Counted from the stretch's first letter, positions 1 to 10,435 are shown. The stretch is 34,947 bases of DNA from Rhodospirillales bacterium (GCA_016872535.1 VGZQ01000030.1:1-34947), one strand, 5' to 3'. Notes: a model not told the origin generated them from the letters alone. Made by a program: numbers and translations.

Positions 1-2013
1 CTGCACGTGCGTTTCGCGGTCCTGTTCAGCGCCGTCGCCGTCATGCCCGCCGTTCTCGTGGTCGCCTTTTCGGCGATCTTTCTCAACGTCGGCATCCAGG
101 GCTGGTTCGGCGAACGAGTTTCCACCGCCCTCAACGCCTCGACCACGGTCGCGCGCGCCTATCTGCAGGAGCACCGCAACACCATCCGCGGCGACGCGCT
201 CGCCATCGCCGCCGACCTCAACGACAACGCCGCCCGGCTGGCCCAACAACCCGCGGCGATCCGGGATTTGCTGTCCTACGCCGCCCAACAGCGCACGCTC
301 GCCGAGGCGGTGGTGATGGACGGGCTCGGGCGCGTGGTGGCGCGTTCGGCCCTGTCGCTGTCGCTGGAGTTCGACCGCGTGCCGACGGACGCGATCGACG
401 CCGCGCGCCTCGGCGAGGTGGTGGTCCTGACCGGCGACCAGGACGACCGGGTGCGCGCCCTGGTTCGCTTGGCGCGCTTCGTCGATGCTTATCTGCTGGT
501 CGGCCGTTTCGTCGACTCGCGCATCATCGACCACATCCAGCGGGTCGAGCGCGCGGTGTCCCAATACCAGGCGACGCAGCGGGAAAGCCGCGGTATCCAG
601 ATCAGCTTCGTCGCCATGTTCGTGCTGGTGGCGGTGCTGCTGTTGCTCGCGGCGGTATGGATCGGACTCACGCTGGCGACCCAAATGGCGGAGCCGATCG
701 TCAAGCTGATCGACGCGGCCGAACGGGTAGGCGAGGGCGATCTCACGGCACGAGTGGACGCGCGCGGCAGCGGCGACGAGGTGGCGCGCCTCGGCCGCGC
801 GTTCAACCGGATGACGAGTCAGATCGAGAACCAACGCCTGGGTTTGATCGAGGCCAACCGCCAGATCGACGAACGCCGCCGCTTCACCGAGGCCGTTCTT
901 ACCGGCGTCAGCGCCGGGGTGATCGGCCTCGATGCCGCCGGCGCGATCAATCTGCCCAACCGTTCGGCCGCCGACCTGCTCGGCGTCGACCTCACGACCA
1001 AAATCGGCTCGCCCTTGCGCGCGCTCGTGCCGGAAATGATCCCGCTGCTCGACGAGGCCGCCGCCCGGCCCGAACGTCTGGTGCAGGGCCAGATTCGCTT
1101 TACCCGCCAGGGGCAGACGCGCACCCTGCACGTGCGCGTCTCGGCCGAGCGCGTCGGCGGGAACGTGATCGGTTACGTCGTCACTTTCGACGACGTAACC
1201 GATCTGCTGTCGGCGCAGCGCACCGCCGCCTGGGCCGACGTGGCCCGCCGCATCGCCCACGAGATCAAGAACCCGCTCACGCCGATCCAACTGTCGGCCG
1301 AGCGGCTCAAGCGCAAGTACCTCAAGGAAATCGCGACCGATCCGGACACATTCGCGACCTGCACCGAGACCATCATCCGCCAGGTCGAGGATATCGGCCG
1401 GATGGTGGACGAATTCTCGACCTTCGCGCGCATGCCGCAGCCCTCGCTCAAACCCGAGAACCTGAGCGAAATCTGCCGCCAAGCGATTTTTCTCGAGCGC
1501 GCGCGGCACCCGACGATCGACTACATTCTCGAGTTGCCCCCGGCCGACGTGCCCTTGTTCTGCGACGTCCGCCAAGTCAGCCGCGCGATCGTCAACGTCC
1601 TCAAGAACGGCGCCGAGGCGGTCGAGGCCGCGGGGGAAAAAAATGGCGAAGAACACAAGGGTTGGGTGCGCCTCAAGCTCACGCCCGGCGATCCGGCCCG
1701 CGGGCTTGCCACCATCGTCGCGGTCGAGGACAACGGCATCGGCCTACCCGCCGACCAGCGCGATCGGCTGACCGAACCTTATGTGACGACGCGCACCAAA
1801 GGCACCGGCCTCGGTCTCGCCATCGTCCGCAAGATCATGGAAGATCATAACGGCGAAATCTTGCTCGACGACCGCGAGGGCGGTGGCGCGCGGATTTCGC
1901 TGGTGTTCAGGGGCGCGACCGCCAGGGAAAAGGAGCCGGCTGCCGCCGTCGGCGGCCGCCCGCTCGCGCGCATTCCCGCAGGCGAGGCCGCCGTATCCGC
2001 CAAGAGTACCTGA
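1..2013 (+). CDS. ntrY: Nitrogen regulation sensor histidine kinase NtrY (5' partial)
   Basis: Membrane sensor kinase that phosphorylates NtrX in nitrogen and redox signalling. The frame is open from base 1 (Leu-His before the first GTG at 7), and NtrY homologues carry more N-terminal membrane segments, so the start lies upstream of the window. Counting from base 1: a membrane helix near residues 5-30, a periplasmic-type segment, a second helix at about 200-225, HAMP at about 228-280, PAS at about 295-400, and the phospho-acceptor His420 in the H-box (AHEIKNPLTP). The ATPase domain follows with an N box (NVLKNGAEAV), G1 (EDNGIG) and G2 (GTGLGLAI). The gene ends 15 nt before ntrX, so the two are probably cotranscribed. 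Identity is strong from domain order and the NtrX partner; sensing specificity cannot be read from the sequence. Confidence 0.95.
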   Translation: MHVRFAVLFSAVAVMPAVLVVAFSAIFLNVGIQGWFGERVSTALNASTTVARAYLQEHRNTIRGDALAIAADLNDNAARLAQQPAAIRDLLSYAAQQRTLAEAVVMDGLGRVVARSALSLSLEFDRVPTDAIDAARLGEVVVLTGDQDDRVRALVRLARFVDAYLLVGRFVDSRIIDHIQRVERAVSQYQATQRESRGIQISFVAMFVLVAVLLLLAAVWIGLTLATQMAEPIVKLIDAAERVGEGDLTARVDARGSGDEVARLGRAFNRMTSQIENQRLGLIEANRQIDERRRFTEAVLTGVSAGVIGLDAAGAINLPNRSAADLLGVDLTTKIGSPLRALVPEMIPLLDEAAARPERLVQGQIRFTRQGQTRTLHVRVSAERVGGNVIGYVVTFDDVTDLLSAQRTAAWADVARRIAHEIKNPLTPIQLSAERLKRKYLKEIATDPDTFATCTETIIRQVEDIGRMVDEFSTFARMPQPSLKPENLSEICRQAIFLERARHPTIDYILELPPADVPLFCDVRQVSRAIVNVLKNGAEAVEAAGEKNGEEHKGWVRLKLTPGDPARGLATIVAVEDNGIGLPADQRDRLTEPYVTTRTKGTGLGLAIVRKIMEDHNGEILLDDREGGGARISLVFRGATAREKEPAAAVGGRPLARIPAGEAAVSAKST

Positions 2014-2028
2014 GGATCAACGTTCGCC

Positions 2029-3431
<1,403 letters not shown>

Positions 3432-3435
<4 letters not shown>

Positions 3436-4808
3436 AAGTCATCGTTTGCGGCGCCGGTCAGGTCGGCTTCAACATCGCCCGTCATCTGGCGAAGGAAAAC
3501 AATTCGGTCACCGTCATCGACCAGATGCCCGACCTGATCCGCCGGGTCAGCGAAACCCTCGACGTCCAGGGCATCGTCGGCCACGCCTCCAATCCCGAAG
3601 TGCTGGAAGAAGCCGGCGTCAAGGACGCGGATATGATCATCGCCGTCACCTACGCCGACGAGGTGAACATGGTCGCCTGCCAGGTCGCGCACTCGCTGTT
3701 CGGGGTGCCGACCAAGATCGCCCGCGTCCGCCAGCAGAGCTACCTGCAGCCGTTCTACGCCAATTTGTTTTCGCCCGATCACATGCCGATCGACGTGGTG
3801 ATCTCGCCCGAAATCGAGGTCGCCCGTTCGATCGCGCGGCGCCTCAAGGTCCCCGGCGCGATCGAGATGATCCCGCTCGCCGGCGACATGATCCGCCTGA
3901 TCGGGGTGCGCTGCACGGATACGTGCCCTATCCTTAACACGCCGCTCCGCCAGCTCACGCAATTGTTCCCCGACCTCAACATCGTCATCGTCGGCATCAT
4001 CCGGGAAGGGAAGGCGATGGTGCCGGCCGCCGACGATTCCATGCTGCCCGGCGACGAGGTCTATTTCGTCGTCGAAACCGCCAAAATCGCGCGCGCCATG
4101 GGCGCGTTCGGCCACGAGGAAAGCGAAACCCGCCGCCTGCTTATTTTCGGCGGCGGCAACGTCGGCATGTTCCTGGCCCAGGAAATCGAACGCGACCATC
4201 CCTGGATGCGGACCAAGATCGTCGAGGCCAGCCCCGAGCGCGCCGAACGCGCCGCCGGCATGCTGGAACGCACGGTCGTGTTGCGCGGGGACGTGCTCGA
4301 TTCCGAGATCCTGGAAGAAGCCGGCGTCGGCACGGCGGAAACCGTCGTCGCCGTCACCAACAACGACGAAACCAACATCCTGTCGTGCCTGCTCGCCAAG
4401 AGCCGGGGCAAGGCGCGCACCATCGCGCTGGTCAACAAGCTGGCGTTCGAACCGCTGGTGATGACTCTCGGCATCGACGTGGTGGTGGTGCCGCGCATCA
4501 TCACGGTGTCGAGCATCCTGCAATACGTCCGGCGCGGACGCATCCACGCTGCCCATGCTTTGCGCGAGGGATTCGGCGAACTGATCGAAGCGGAAGCGAT
4601 GGAAACCTCGCCGCTCGTCGAATCGCCGCTCAAGGACGCGAAGATTCCCCAAGGCGTCCTCATCGGCGCGATCGTGCGCGACGGGACCATGATCTATCCG
4701 CGCGCGACCACCGTCATCAAACCCAAGGACCGTGTCATTCTGTTCGCCGCCGCCGAATCCGTGCGCAAGGTCGAGCAGATGTTTTCGGTTCAGCTCGAAT
4801 TCTTCTGA
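3432..4808 (+). CDS. trkA: Trk system potassium uptake protein TrkA
   Basis: Peripheral NAD(H)-binding subunit that gates the TrkH/TrkG potassium channel at the inner membrane. The 458 residues form two tandem RCK_N + RCK_C units, the usual TrkA size. The first Rossmann motif is at the N-terminus (VCGAGQVGFNIA), followed by an acidic end of beta-2 (VIDQMP). The second is near residue 238 (FGGGNVGMFLA). The C-terminal RCK_C half includes PLKDAKIPQGVLIGAI. No trkH is in the window, so the channel must lie elsewhere. Placement directly after ntrX with overlapping stop and start is the normal alphaproteobacterial arrangement and suggests cotranscription with ntrYX. Confidence 0.95.
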
Positions 4809-4830
4809 TTCTCCCGCGGCGCGTTCACCC

Positions 4831-5490
4831 ATGATCCGTTCCCTCACGCGGCCGCGCGCCGTCCTGCTCGATTGGGACAACACCCTGGTCGACAGCTGGG
4901 CGACCATCGCCGACGCCCTCAACCTGACGCTTGCCACCTTCGGCCACGCGCCGTGGACGAAGGACGAAGTGAAAACCCGCGTGCGCAAGTCGATGCGCGA
5001 CAGTTTTCCCAAGCTGTTCGGCGACCAATGGGAAGCGGCCGGCCGGGTGTTCTACGAACGCTACAACCGGATCCACGTCGAAAAACTGACGCCGATCGCC
5101 GGCGCCGCCGAGGCGATCGCCGAACTCGCCGGCGCCGGGATTTATCTCGCCGTGATCAGCAACAAGAAGGGCGAATTCCTGCGCCGCGAGGCCGAACACC
5201 TCGGCTGGGCGCGTCACTTCGGCCGCCTGGTCGGCGCGCTCGACGCCGCGCGCGACAAGCCCGCGCCCGAACCGGTGCTGCTGGCCCTCGAGGGCAGCGG
5301 GATCGCCCCGGGCGCCGACGTCTGGATCGCGGGCGATGCCGATATCGACCTGGAATGCGCGCGCAATGCCGGTTGCGTGCCGATCCTGGTGCGCGAACAC
5401 CCCCCGGAAGCGGGCGAATTTCCAAGCCATCCTCCGGCCCGGCATTTCGCCGACTGCCGGGCACTTTCCAAAGCCCTGGAATCGCTCTAA
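4831..5490 (+). CDS. HAD-family phosphatase (phosphoglycolate-phosphatase-like)
   Basis: Cytoplasmic haloacid-dehalogenase-superfamily hydrolase of 219 residues. Motif I is DWDNT (nucleophile Asp plus general-acid Asp), motif II the Ser in ISNKKG, motif III the Lys in DKPAPEP, and motif IV GDADIDLECA. The helical cap between motifs I and II fits subfamily IA, to which phosphoglycolate phosphatase (Gph) belongs. The ATG at 4831 is preferred over an upstream in-frame start because it begins just before motif I and lies 22 nt past the trkA stop; the upstream extension is trkA sequence in another frame. The substrate cannot be assigned from sequence. It sits between trkA and hfq, probably in the same transcription unit. 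Confidence 0.85.
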   Translation: MIRSLTRPRAVLLDWDNTLVDSWATIADALNLTLATFGHAPWTKDEVKTRVRKSMRDSFPKLFGDQWEAAGRVFYERYNRIHVEKLTPIAGAAEAIAELAGAGIYLAVISNKKGEFLRREAEHLGWARHFGRLVGALDAARDKPAPEPVLLALEGSGIAPGADVWIAGDADIDLECARNAGCVPILVREHPPEAGEFPSHPPARHFADCRALSKALESL

Positions 5491-5675
5491 TCTTCCCGTT
5501 CCGCCGGAAGGCGGGACCCGGAAGTTCACAAACGCCCGGCCGAAATCTCCAGGGAGCGGCCGACGCCTCATGATCCTCGCCTCGGGGGCATTGCCTGCGA
5601 AGGCGGGACCGGACGATCCGGATCGGGGACGTCCGCAAAACGCGCAAAACACAACGAACAAGGGGGCTCGACCGC
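5491..5675 (+). promoter_or_regulatory. hfq leader region
   Basis: A 185-nt gap between the HAD gene and hfq. It ends in a good ribosome binding site (AAGGGGG, about 9 nt before the hfq ATG). The length would allow an hfq-specific promoter and 5' UTR, but no convincing -35/-10 pair is visible and no small-RNA gene can be supported. Confidence 0.4.
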
Positions 5676-5942
5676 ATGTCACCCGAAAAAGAAAAGTCGC
5701 AGAACGTCCAAGATGTTTTTCTCAATCACATCCGCAAGAACAAGACGCCGGTCACGGTGTTTCTCGTCAACGGCGTGAAGTTGCAAGGCATCATCACTTG
5801 GTTCGACAATTTCTCGGTGCTGCTGCGCCGCGACGGCCATACCCAGCTCGTCTACAAGCACGCCATTTCGACCGTGATGCCGACCGGCCCGATCCAGTTG
5901 TTCGAGCCCGACAAGAACGAAAGCGCCGAGCCGCAGGGCTGA
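5676..5942 (+). CDS. hfq: RNA chaperone Hfq
   Basis: Hexameric Sm-like RNA chaperone that pairs small RNAs with target mRNAs. The 88 residues carry the Sm1 region ([19 protein letters not shown], then [15 protein letters not shown]) and the Sm2 motif YKHAIST, including the KH pair that lines the proximal uridine pocket. The C-terminal tail is short (about 20 residues, acidic), as usual in alphaproteobacteria. A purine-rich SD lies about 9 nt upstream. The stop is followed 19 nt later by the hflX start, the classical hfq-hflX pair. Confidence 0.98.
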   Translation: MSPEKEKSQNVQDVFLNHIRKNKTPVTVFLVNGVKLQGIITWFDNFSVLLRRDGHTQLVYKHAISTVMPTGPIQLFEPDKNESAEPQG

Positions 5943-5961
5943 TCGTGCCGCAGGTTTCGCG

Positions 5962-7398
5962 TTGAACGTCCCCGTTTTACCCGGACGCGAAGGGAGTTAC
6001 GGCGCGCGCGGCCAGGCGTGCCTGATCGTGCATCCGCACCGGCACGCGCCCGCGCGCGAAAACGGCGCCGATCGCGACCCCGACGCGCGCTTGGCCGAAG
6101 CCGTCCGTCTCGCCCACGCCATCAACCTCGACGTCCGCCACGCCGAAATCGTCAATCTCGGCCGCCACGTGCCCGCGACCTTGTTCGGCCGCGGCACGGT
6201 CGAGCGCATCGGCCAAATCGTGTTGCCGGGGCATATTGAACGAGACCAACCCGCCAAGGGCGAAAAGAAGTCGTCCAAGCAAGCACGCCAGGAACGCCGC
6301 AAGGCCCCGCACGAGGAGCCCACCGTCGCGCTCGCCGTGGTCAACGCGCCGCTCACGCCGGTGCAGCAGCGCAACCTGGAGCGCGCCTGGAAATGCAAGG
6401 TCATCGACCGCACCGGCCTGATTCTCGAGATCTTCGGCGCGCGCGCACGCACCCGCGAAGGCCAGCTTCAGGTGGAACTCGCCGCGCTGACGTACCAGAG
6501 GAGCCGCCTGGTGCGCAGTTGGACCCACCTCGAACGCCAGCGCGGCGGCTTCGGCTTCCTCGGCGGCCCCGGCGAAACCCAGATCGAGACCGACCGCCGC
6601 CTGATCGGGGATCGCATCGTGCGCCTTAAGCGCGAGCTCGACGCCGTGAAACGGACCCGCCACCTGCATCGCGCCGCGCGCAAGCGGGTGCCGTACCCGG
6701 TGGTCGCCCTGGTCGGCTACACCAACGCCGGCAAATCGACCCTGTTCAACGCGCTGACCCGCGCCGACGTGACCGCGCGCGATCAATTGTTCGCCACCTT
6801 GGATCCGACTATGCGCGGTCTTGCGCTGCCCTCGGGGCGCACGGCGATCCTGTCCGACACGGTCGGATTCATCTCCGATCTGCCACACGAGCTGGTCAAC
6901 GCCTTCCATGCGACCCTCGAAGAAGTGCGCGAGGCCGACGCCCTGGTGCACGTGCGCGACGCCGCCCACGGCGAAAGCGAGGCGCAGAAGCAAGATGTGC
7001 TTATGGTGCTGAAGGAAATCGGGCGCGCAAACCACATAGGGGGCGAGGAGAGTGACGATATCATCGAAGCCCTCAACAAGATCGATCTGCTCTCGCCCGA
7101 GGATCGCGAGGCCCTGCGCGCGCGCCTGGCCCGCACCAATGCCGCTCAGGTCGCGGTTTCGGCGGTCACGGGGGAGGGCATATCCGAACTGCTCGCCCTT
7201 CTCGACCAGCGGCTGTCGGCGGCATTCGCGCTGGAGGAGATCACGCTCGCGCCCCAGGACGGCGCCGACCTCGCGTGGCTTTATGCTCACGGGGAGGTGG
7301 TCGAGCGCCGCGATTTCGAGGACGCCATCCGCTTGAAGGTTCGCCTCGACCCCGAGCACGCGGCGCGCTTCCGAAGACGGCGGCGACCGTCGCCATGA
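5962..7398 (+). CDS. hflX: Ribosome-associated GTPase HflX
   Basis: GTPase that binds the 50S subunit and splits stalled ribosomes. An N-terminal HflX domain includes NLGRHVPATLFGRGTVERIG and the glycine-rich linker FLGGPGETQIETDRR. The Era-like G domain has G1 GYTNAGKST (from about residue 252), G3 DTVGFI, G4 NKID and G5 VSA. A lysine/arginine-rich stretch of about 25 residues (GEKKSSKQARQERR) interrupts the N-terminal domain near residues 90-115. The start is a TTG at 5962; no ATG or GTG in frame is better placed after hfq, and an AGGT lies upstream, so the exact start is less certain. The TGA overlaps the ATG of the next gene. Confidence 0.95.
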   Translation: MNVPVLPGREGSYGARGQACLIVHPHRHAPARENGADRDPDARLAEAVRLAHAINLDVRHAEIVNLGRHVPATLFGRGTVERIGQIVLPGHIERDQPAKGEKKSSKQARQERRKAPHEEPTVALAVVNAPLTPVQQRNLERAWKCKVIDRTGLILEIFGARARTREGQLQVELAALTYQRSRLVRSWTHLERQRGGFGFLGGPGETQIETDRRLIGDRIVRLKRELDAVKRTRHLHRAARKRVPYPVVALVGYTNAGKSTLFNALTRADVTARDQLFATLDPTMRGLALPSGRTAILSDTVGFISDLPHELVNAFHATLEEVREADALVHVRDAAHGESEAQKQDVLMVLKEIGRANHIGGEESDDIIEALNKIDLLSPEDREALRARLARTNAAQVAVSAVTGEGISELLALLDQRLSAAFALEEITLAPQDGADLAWLYAHGEVVERRDFEDAIRLKVRLDPEHAARFRRRRRPSP

Positions 7399-8045
7399 GC
7401 GCGCCGGATCGTCCGTCCGCACCGGCCGCCGCGCGGCGGTGGGAACCGGAGATGGACTCCACGGTCGCCCACTACGATCGCGTGGCCGAGCGTTTCCGGG
7501 CGCGCACCCTCGACCACGACGTCAGCCAGAACATTCAAGCCCTGATCGAGGCGATCGAGGACACGCCGCCGTTCGCCATCCTCGACCTCGGCTGCGGGCC
7601 GGGACGGGATCTCGCCCATTTTCGTTCCCTCGGGCACGAACCGGTGGGGCTCGACGGATCGAAAGAATTCGCGGCCATGGCCCGCGCCCATTCCGGTTGC
7701 GAGGTGCTGCACCAGGATTTCCTGGCCATGCGCCTGCCGGCCGCGCGTTTCCATGGGGTGTTCGCCAACGCCTCGCTGTTTCACGTGCCGACCGCGGAAT
7801 TGCCCCGGGTTCTCGGCGAATTGCGCGACGCCCTGAAGGATCGCGGCGTGCTTTTCTGCTCGAACCCGCACGGCGACAATTCCGAGGGCATGGACGGCGA
7901 CCGCTATTGCTGCTTTCTCGACCTCGACACCTGGCGCCGCTATGTCACCGCCGCCGGTTTCGTGGAGTTGAAGCACTACTACCGCCCGACCGGATTGCCG
8001 CGCGACCAGCAGCCCTGGCTCGCGACCGTGTGGCGGAAGGCGTAA
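7395..8045 (+). CDS. Class I SAM-dependent methyltransferase
   Basis: A 216-residue cytoplasmic methyltransferase of the Methyltransf_11/25 type. The SAM-binding motif I is ILDLGCGPGRDL (about residues 60-71), followed by the acidic end of beta-2 (VGLDGS) and a post-I loop with DFLAM. The C-terminal half contains FANASLFHV and the hydrophobic strands of a Rossmann-like fold. The acceptor is unknown. The ATG at 7395 overlaps the hflX stop (ATGA), which supports this start; an internal ATG at 7452 would remove a disordered N-terminus and is the alternative. It is the last gene of the plus-strand run and converges on the radical SAM gene 11 nt downstream. Confidence 0.85.
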   Translation: MSAPDRPSAPAAARRWEPEMDSTVAHYDRVAERFRARTLDHDVSQNIQALIEAIEDTPPFAILDLGCGPGRDLAHFRSLGHEPVGLDGSKEFAAMARAHSGCEVLHQDFLAMRLPAARFHGVFANASLFHVPTAELPRVLGELRDALKDRGVLFCSNPHGDNSEGMDGDRYCCFLDLDTWRRYVTAAGFVELKHYYRPTGLPRDQQPWLATVWRKA

Positions 8046-8056
8046 GAGCGGGCCGA

Positions 8057-9157
8057 TCAACCGTCCAACCGCCGAACCGCTTCCGCCAAGGATACGACCT
8101 TGAACGTCGGATCGTGCGCCGACGCGCGATGGTCGTAGATGCTGCGATAGAGCGAACACGACCGGCAGACGGCCGGAAAACGCCCGGCCTCGTGATCCTC
8201 CACGATCCGACGGAATCTGGGGTTCGACCAGGAGATAATTTCGCGCAGCGGCCGCTCGGCCAAGTGCCCGAGGCGAAGGGTGCCGTCCACGTCGCGGCAG
8301 GCGCAGGCGTGCACGGTGCCGTCGGCCATCACCTGCGGGGTGGCGAATAAAAACGTGCATGCGCCGCGATGGTATACGCCCCGCCCGTCGATCAGACGGA
8401 TACCGAGGCCGGCCACATCGGCCTCCGTGATGGTGCCGCCCCAGGTATCGAAATCCTCCGCGATCGACAGGCTCGCGCCCCGGTCGCGCGCGAGCGCGCG
8501 CATGATCTCGGTCATCGGCGTGTCGGGCAGTTTGTCCAGGCTCGTGCCGCCGACGGTGCGAATGTTGAAATGCAGTCCGCCCGCAAGCCGCATCGCGCCG
8601 GAAACTTCGTGGAGAATCCCGAGGTTGGCGATCAGCCGGTCGTATTGGCGCGCCGATTTGCCGGTAACGCGGGCGAACGTGTCCGGATCGCAGCCGTAGA
8701 CGCTGATGAACATGGCGTGCAGCTTGGCGAAGCGGGGCAGGGCGCGGATGGTGTCTTCGCGCGCGAGGATGAAGTTGGTGTAGAACAAAAATCGCCGGAT
8801 GACCGGGCTCGATTCCAGGATCTCGAATTTCGCCAAGCAGCCGGGATCGGCGAACAAGTCGCCGAGCATCGGCGTCAGGCAGACCGACTCGTAACCCATG
8901 GCTTCGGCCTGGCCGATCACGTCGCGGAAGGATTTGGCGTCCATCAGCGCGGACGGTCCATGCGGGTCGTAGGCGCAAAAACGACAGGTCAGATTGCATC
9001 GCTGCGAGGTCTCGACGAACAGCTCCCGGCGCGGCACCGGCGCGAAGCTGCGCCCGCGCAGGCGGTTGAGGGTGATGACCGCCAGATTGCCGAGGTTCCG
9101 GCGCAGGGTGCGGAGGTTAAAGCGCATGTCTTTCAAGGGGCTGCGGTGTTCGACCAC
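8057..9157 (-). CDS. Radical SAM protein with SPASM-type C-terminal domain
   Basis: Iron-sulfur enzyme that uses S-adenosylmethionine to generate a radical. The 4Fe-4S cysteines are C54, C58 and C61 (CNLTCRFC), followed by a TIM-barrel-like region. The C-terminal part has further cysteines (Cys of GACTFLF, CAC, and CRSC) around the strand ADGTVHACACRDVDGTLRLG, the usual pattern of SPASM or twitch auxiliary cluster domains. Such proteins modify peptides, sugars or other small molecules; no precursor peptide or partner enzyme is adjacent, so the substrate is unknown. The GTG at 9157 has AAGGA just upstream; an ATG 30 nt inside (9127) is the alternative. It is transcribed away from the small gene at 9279. 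Confidence 0.85.
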   Translation of the reverse strand: MVEHRSPLKDMRFNLRTLRRNLGNLAVITLNRLRGRSFAPVPRRELFVETSQRCNLTCRFCAYDPHGPSALMDAKSFRDVIGQAEAMGYESVCLTPMLGDLFADPGCLAKFEILESSPVIRRFLFYTNFILAREDTIRALPRFAKLHAMFISVYGCDPDTFARVTGKSARQYDRLIANLGILHEVSGAMRLAGGLHFNIRTVGGTSLDKLPDTPMTEIMRALARDRGASLSIAEDFDTWGGTITEADVAGLGIRLIDGRGVYHRGACTFLFATPQVMADGTVHACACRDVDGTLRLGHLAERPLREIISWSNPRFRRIVEDHEAGRFPAVCRSCSLYRSIYDHRASAHDPTFKVVSLAEAVRRLDG

Positions 9158-9204
9158 GCGTCCTTACTCTAGCATGGCCGCCGAAAAAGCCGGCGCGATG
9201 GGAC

Positions 9205-9233
9205 TTTACCGTCCGGCCTTCTACTAGTAGAAT
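9205..9233 (+). promoter_or_regulatory. Promoter overlapped by 12-bp palindrome TCTACTAGTAGA
   Basis: In the divergent region between the radical SAM gene and the small gene at 9279, TTTACC (9205-9210) and TAGAAT (9228-9233) are separated by 17 nt and resemble a sigma70 promoter pointing right. The perfect palindrome TCTACTAGTAGA (9220-9231) covers the end of the spacer and most of the -10 box, a typical repressor position. The same 12-mer recurs at 16548-16559. Promoter and operator function are inferred. Confidence 0.45.
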
Positions 9234-9278
9234 AATCGCCCTTCATCGTCATTGGGCTTCCGTGCCCCCGAGGATGCC

Positions 9279-9548
9279 ATGGCCAGCGCCGAAACCCAGC
9301 GCAAGTGGCGAAGCAAGCACCGTTTCGTCAAGCGCCAGTTGAACGTCACCGCGCGCAAGCGCGTGCACCAGAACCTCGACGGCTTCGCCGGCCTGTTCGG
9401 CCTGCGCGGCAAGGCGGAGGCCGTGACCTTCGCCTGCTTCGTGACCGAGGCCCTGATCCAGCGCGCCGATTACAGCGCCGATGCCGCCCGCATGCTCGAC
9501 GACATCCGCAATGCCTACCACCGCGACCGCGACATGCTGTCGCCCTGA
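9279..9548 (+). CDS. Small conserved-type protein, possible ribbon-helix-helix regulator
   Basis: An 89-residue protein with no firm family assignment. After a basic N-terminus, residues 17-24 (KRQLNVTA) look like a beta strand, followed by two helices (RKRVHQNLDGFAGLFGL and KAEAVTFACFVTEALIQ) around a Gly turn. This is the strand-helix-helix order of CopG/Arc-type DNA-binding proteins. The ATG at 9279 is chosen over the upstream TTG at 9252 because CGAGG precedes it at good spacing. A palindrome over the predicted promoter 48 nt upstream fits autoregulation. The stop is 9 nt before the phosphatase gene, so the two are probably cotranscribed. RHH identity is inference. Confidence 0.65.
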   Translation: MASAETQRKWRSKHRFVKRQLNVTARKRVHQNLDGFAGLFGLRGKAEAVTFACFVTEALIQRADYSADAARMLDDIRNAYHRDRDMLSP

Positions 9549-9557
9549 AGCTCTCGC

Positions 9558-10373
9558 GTGAACCCGTTCCCCATTCCCGATCCCGCGCGCGTCGCGGCCG
9601 CCTTGCGCGCGACCGCCGCCGCCGAGGTGCTGCCACGGTTCGGCCGGCTCGCCCCCGCCGACGTCGCCGAAAAGCGCCCGGGCGAAACCGTGACCACGGC
9701 CGACACCGCGGCCGAGGCGATGCTCGCCCGCCTGCTCGCCGAAATCGTTCCGGCAGCGGTGGTGGGCGAGGAGGGAATCGAAACCGACCCCCGGCTGCTC
9801 GACCGGCTCGGCTCGCTCGATCCCTTGTGGATCGTCGATCCGGTCGACGGCACCGATAACTTCGCCAAGGGCGACCGGCGCTTCGGCATGATCGTCGCCT
9901 TCGCGCACCGGGGCAAAACCCTCGCGGGGTGGATCCTCGATCCGCTCGAGGATCGCCTGGTATGGGCGGCCAAGGGCGAGGGCGCCTGGATGAACGGAAC
10001 CCGCCTTGCCGCAAGCCGCCCGGCGCCGGTGGCGGAACTTACCGGCACCGCCGGGCCGCGGGCGCGCGAACGTCTGGAAAGCCGACGCAAGATGGGTGCG
10101 AAGGGCCTGCCGCGAACGGTCGCGCGCTACGGCACCATCGCCCTCGAATACCTCGACCTCGCACGGGGCGAAATCGCCTACATGCGCTGCGTCGGGCGCC
10201 TGAAGCCCTGGGACCACGCCGCCGGCGTCCTGATCCACGCCGAGGCCGGGGGCTATTCGCAACTCGCCGACGGCGAGGGGGCCTACCGGCTCGCCAAGCC
10301 GCGCGCGAAGGACGGAACCCTGCTGCTCGCCCCCGACCGCGCCTCGTGGGAGGCTCTTCACATGGTTTTTTAA
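9558..10373 (+). CDS. Inositol monophosphatase family protein with exchanged C-terminal end
   Basis: Mg2+-dependent phosphomonoesterase of the IMPase/HisN-like fold, 271 residues. Metal-ligand motifs are GEEGIE (70-75) and DPVDGTDNF (94-102), with WDHAAGVLIHAEAGG (about 216-230) completing the site. Substrates in this family include inositol-1-phosphate, histidinol phosphate and 3'-phosphoadenosine-5'-phosphate; the sequence does not decide. The start is a GTG 9 nt after the preceding stop. The last codons (ASWEALHMVF) come after a 22-bp sequence that recurs at 14581-14602, where it continues in the same frame to a different ending (ASWESLSAAFAAL). The gene therefore lies across the left edge of an inserted segment. 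Confidence 0.9.
   Translation: MNPFPIPDPARVAAALRATAAAEVLPRFGRLAPADVAEKRPGETVTTADTAAEAMLARLLAEIVPAAVVGEEGIETDPRLLDRLGSLDPLWIVDPVDGTDNFAKGDRRFGMIVAFAHRGKTLAGWILDPLEDRLVWAAKGEGAWMNGTRLAASRPAPVAELTGTAGPRARERLESRRKMGAKGLPRTVARYGTIALEYLDLARGEIAYMRCVGRLKPWDHAAGVLIHAEAGGYSQLADGEGAYRLAKPRAKDGTLLLAPDRASWEALHMVF
10330..10351 (+). repeat. Left direct repeat of the hydrolase island (22 bp)
   Basis: Exact 22-bp match to 14581-14602, lying inside the last codons of the inositol-monophosphatase gene (encoding PDRASWE). The repeats are 4251 bp apart and bound the lower-GC hydrolase genes, like attL/attR core sequences. Confidence 0.85.
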
Positions 10374-10435
10374 ACTTTAGTAAAGTTGTTGCAACTATGG
10401 GGAGAATAAACGAATAAAAATATCCCCAATGGGGA
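10373..10435 (+). promoter_or_regulatory. Structured leader of the hydrolase operon
   Basis: AT-rich leader with three symmetric elements: an inverted repeat AACTTTA-G-TAAAGTT (10373-10387), the palindrome GTTGCAAC (10388-10395) and the hairpin TCCCC-AAT-GGGGA (10423-10435). The right arm of the hairpin is part of the only good ribosome binding site (GGGGAG, 10431-10436, 8 nt before the ATG). A second TGGGGA at 10398-10403 could pair with the same TCCCCA, so two exclusive foldings are possible. Regulatory function is inferred. Confidence 0.4.

Noticed and set aside
10418-10430. 13-mer AAATATCCCCAAT shared, inverted, with 34477-34489
   Set aside because: In 35 kb many 13-mer matches are expected by chance on both strands, and similarity does not extend beyond it.
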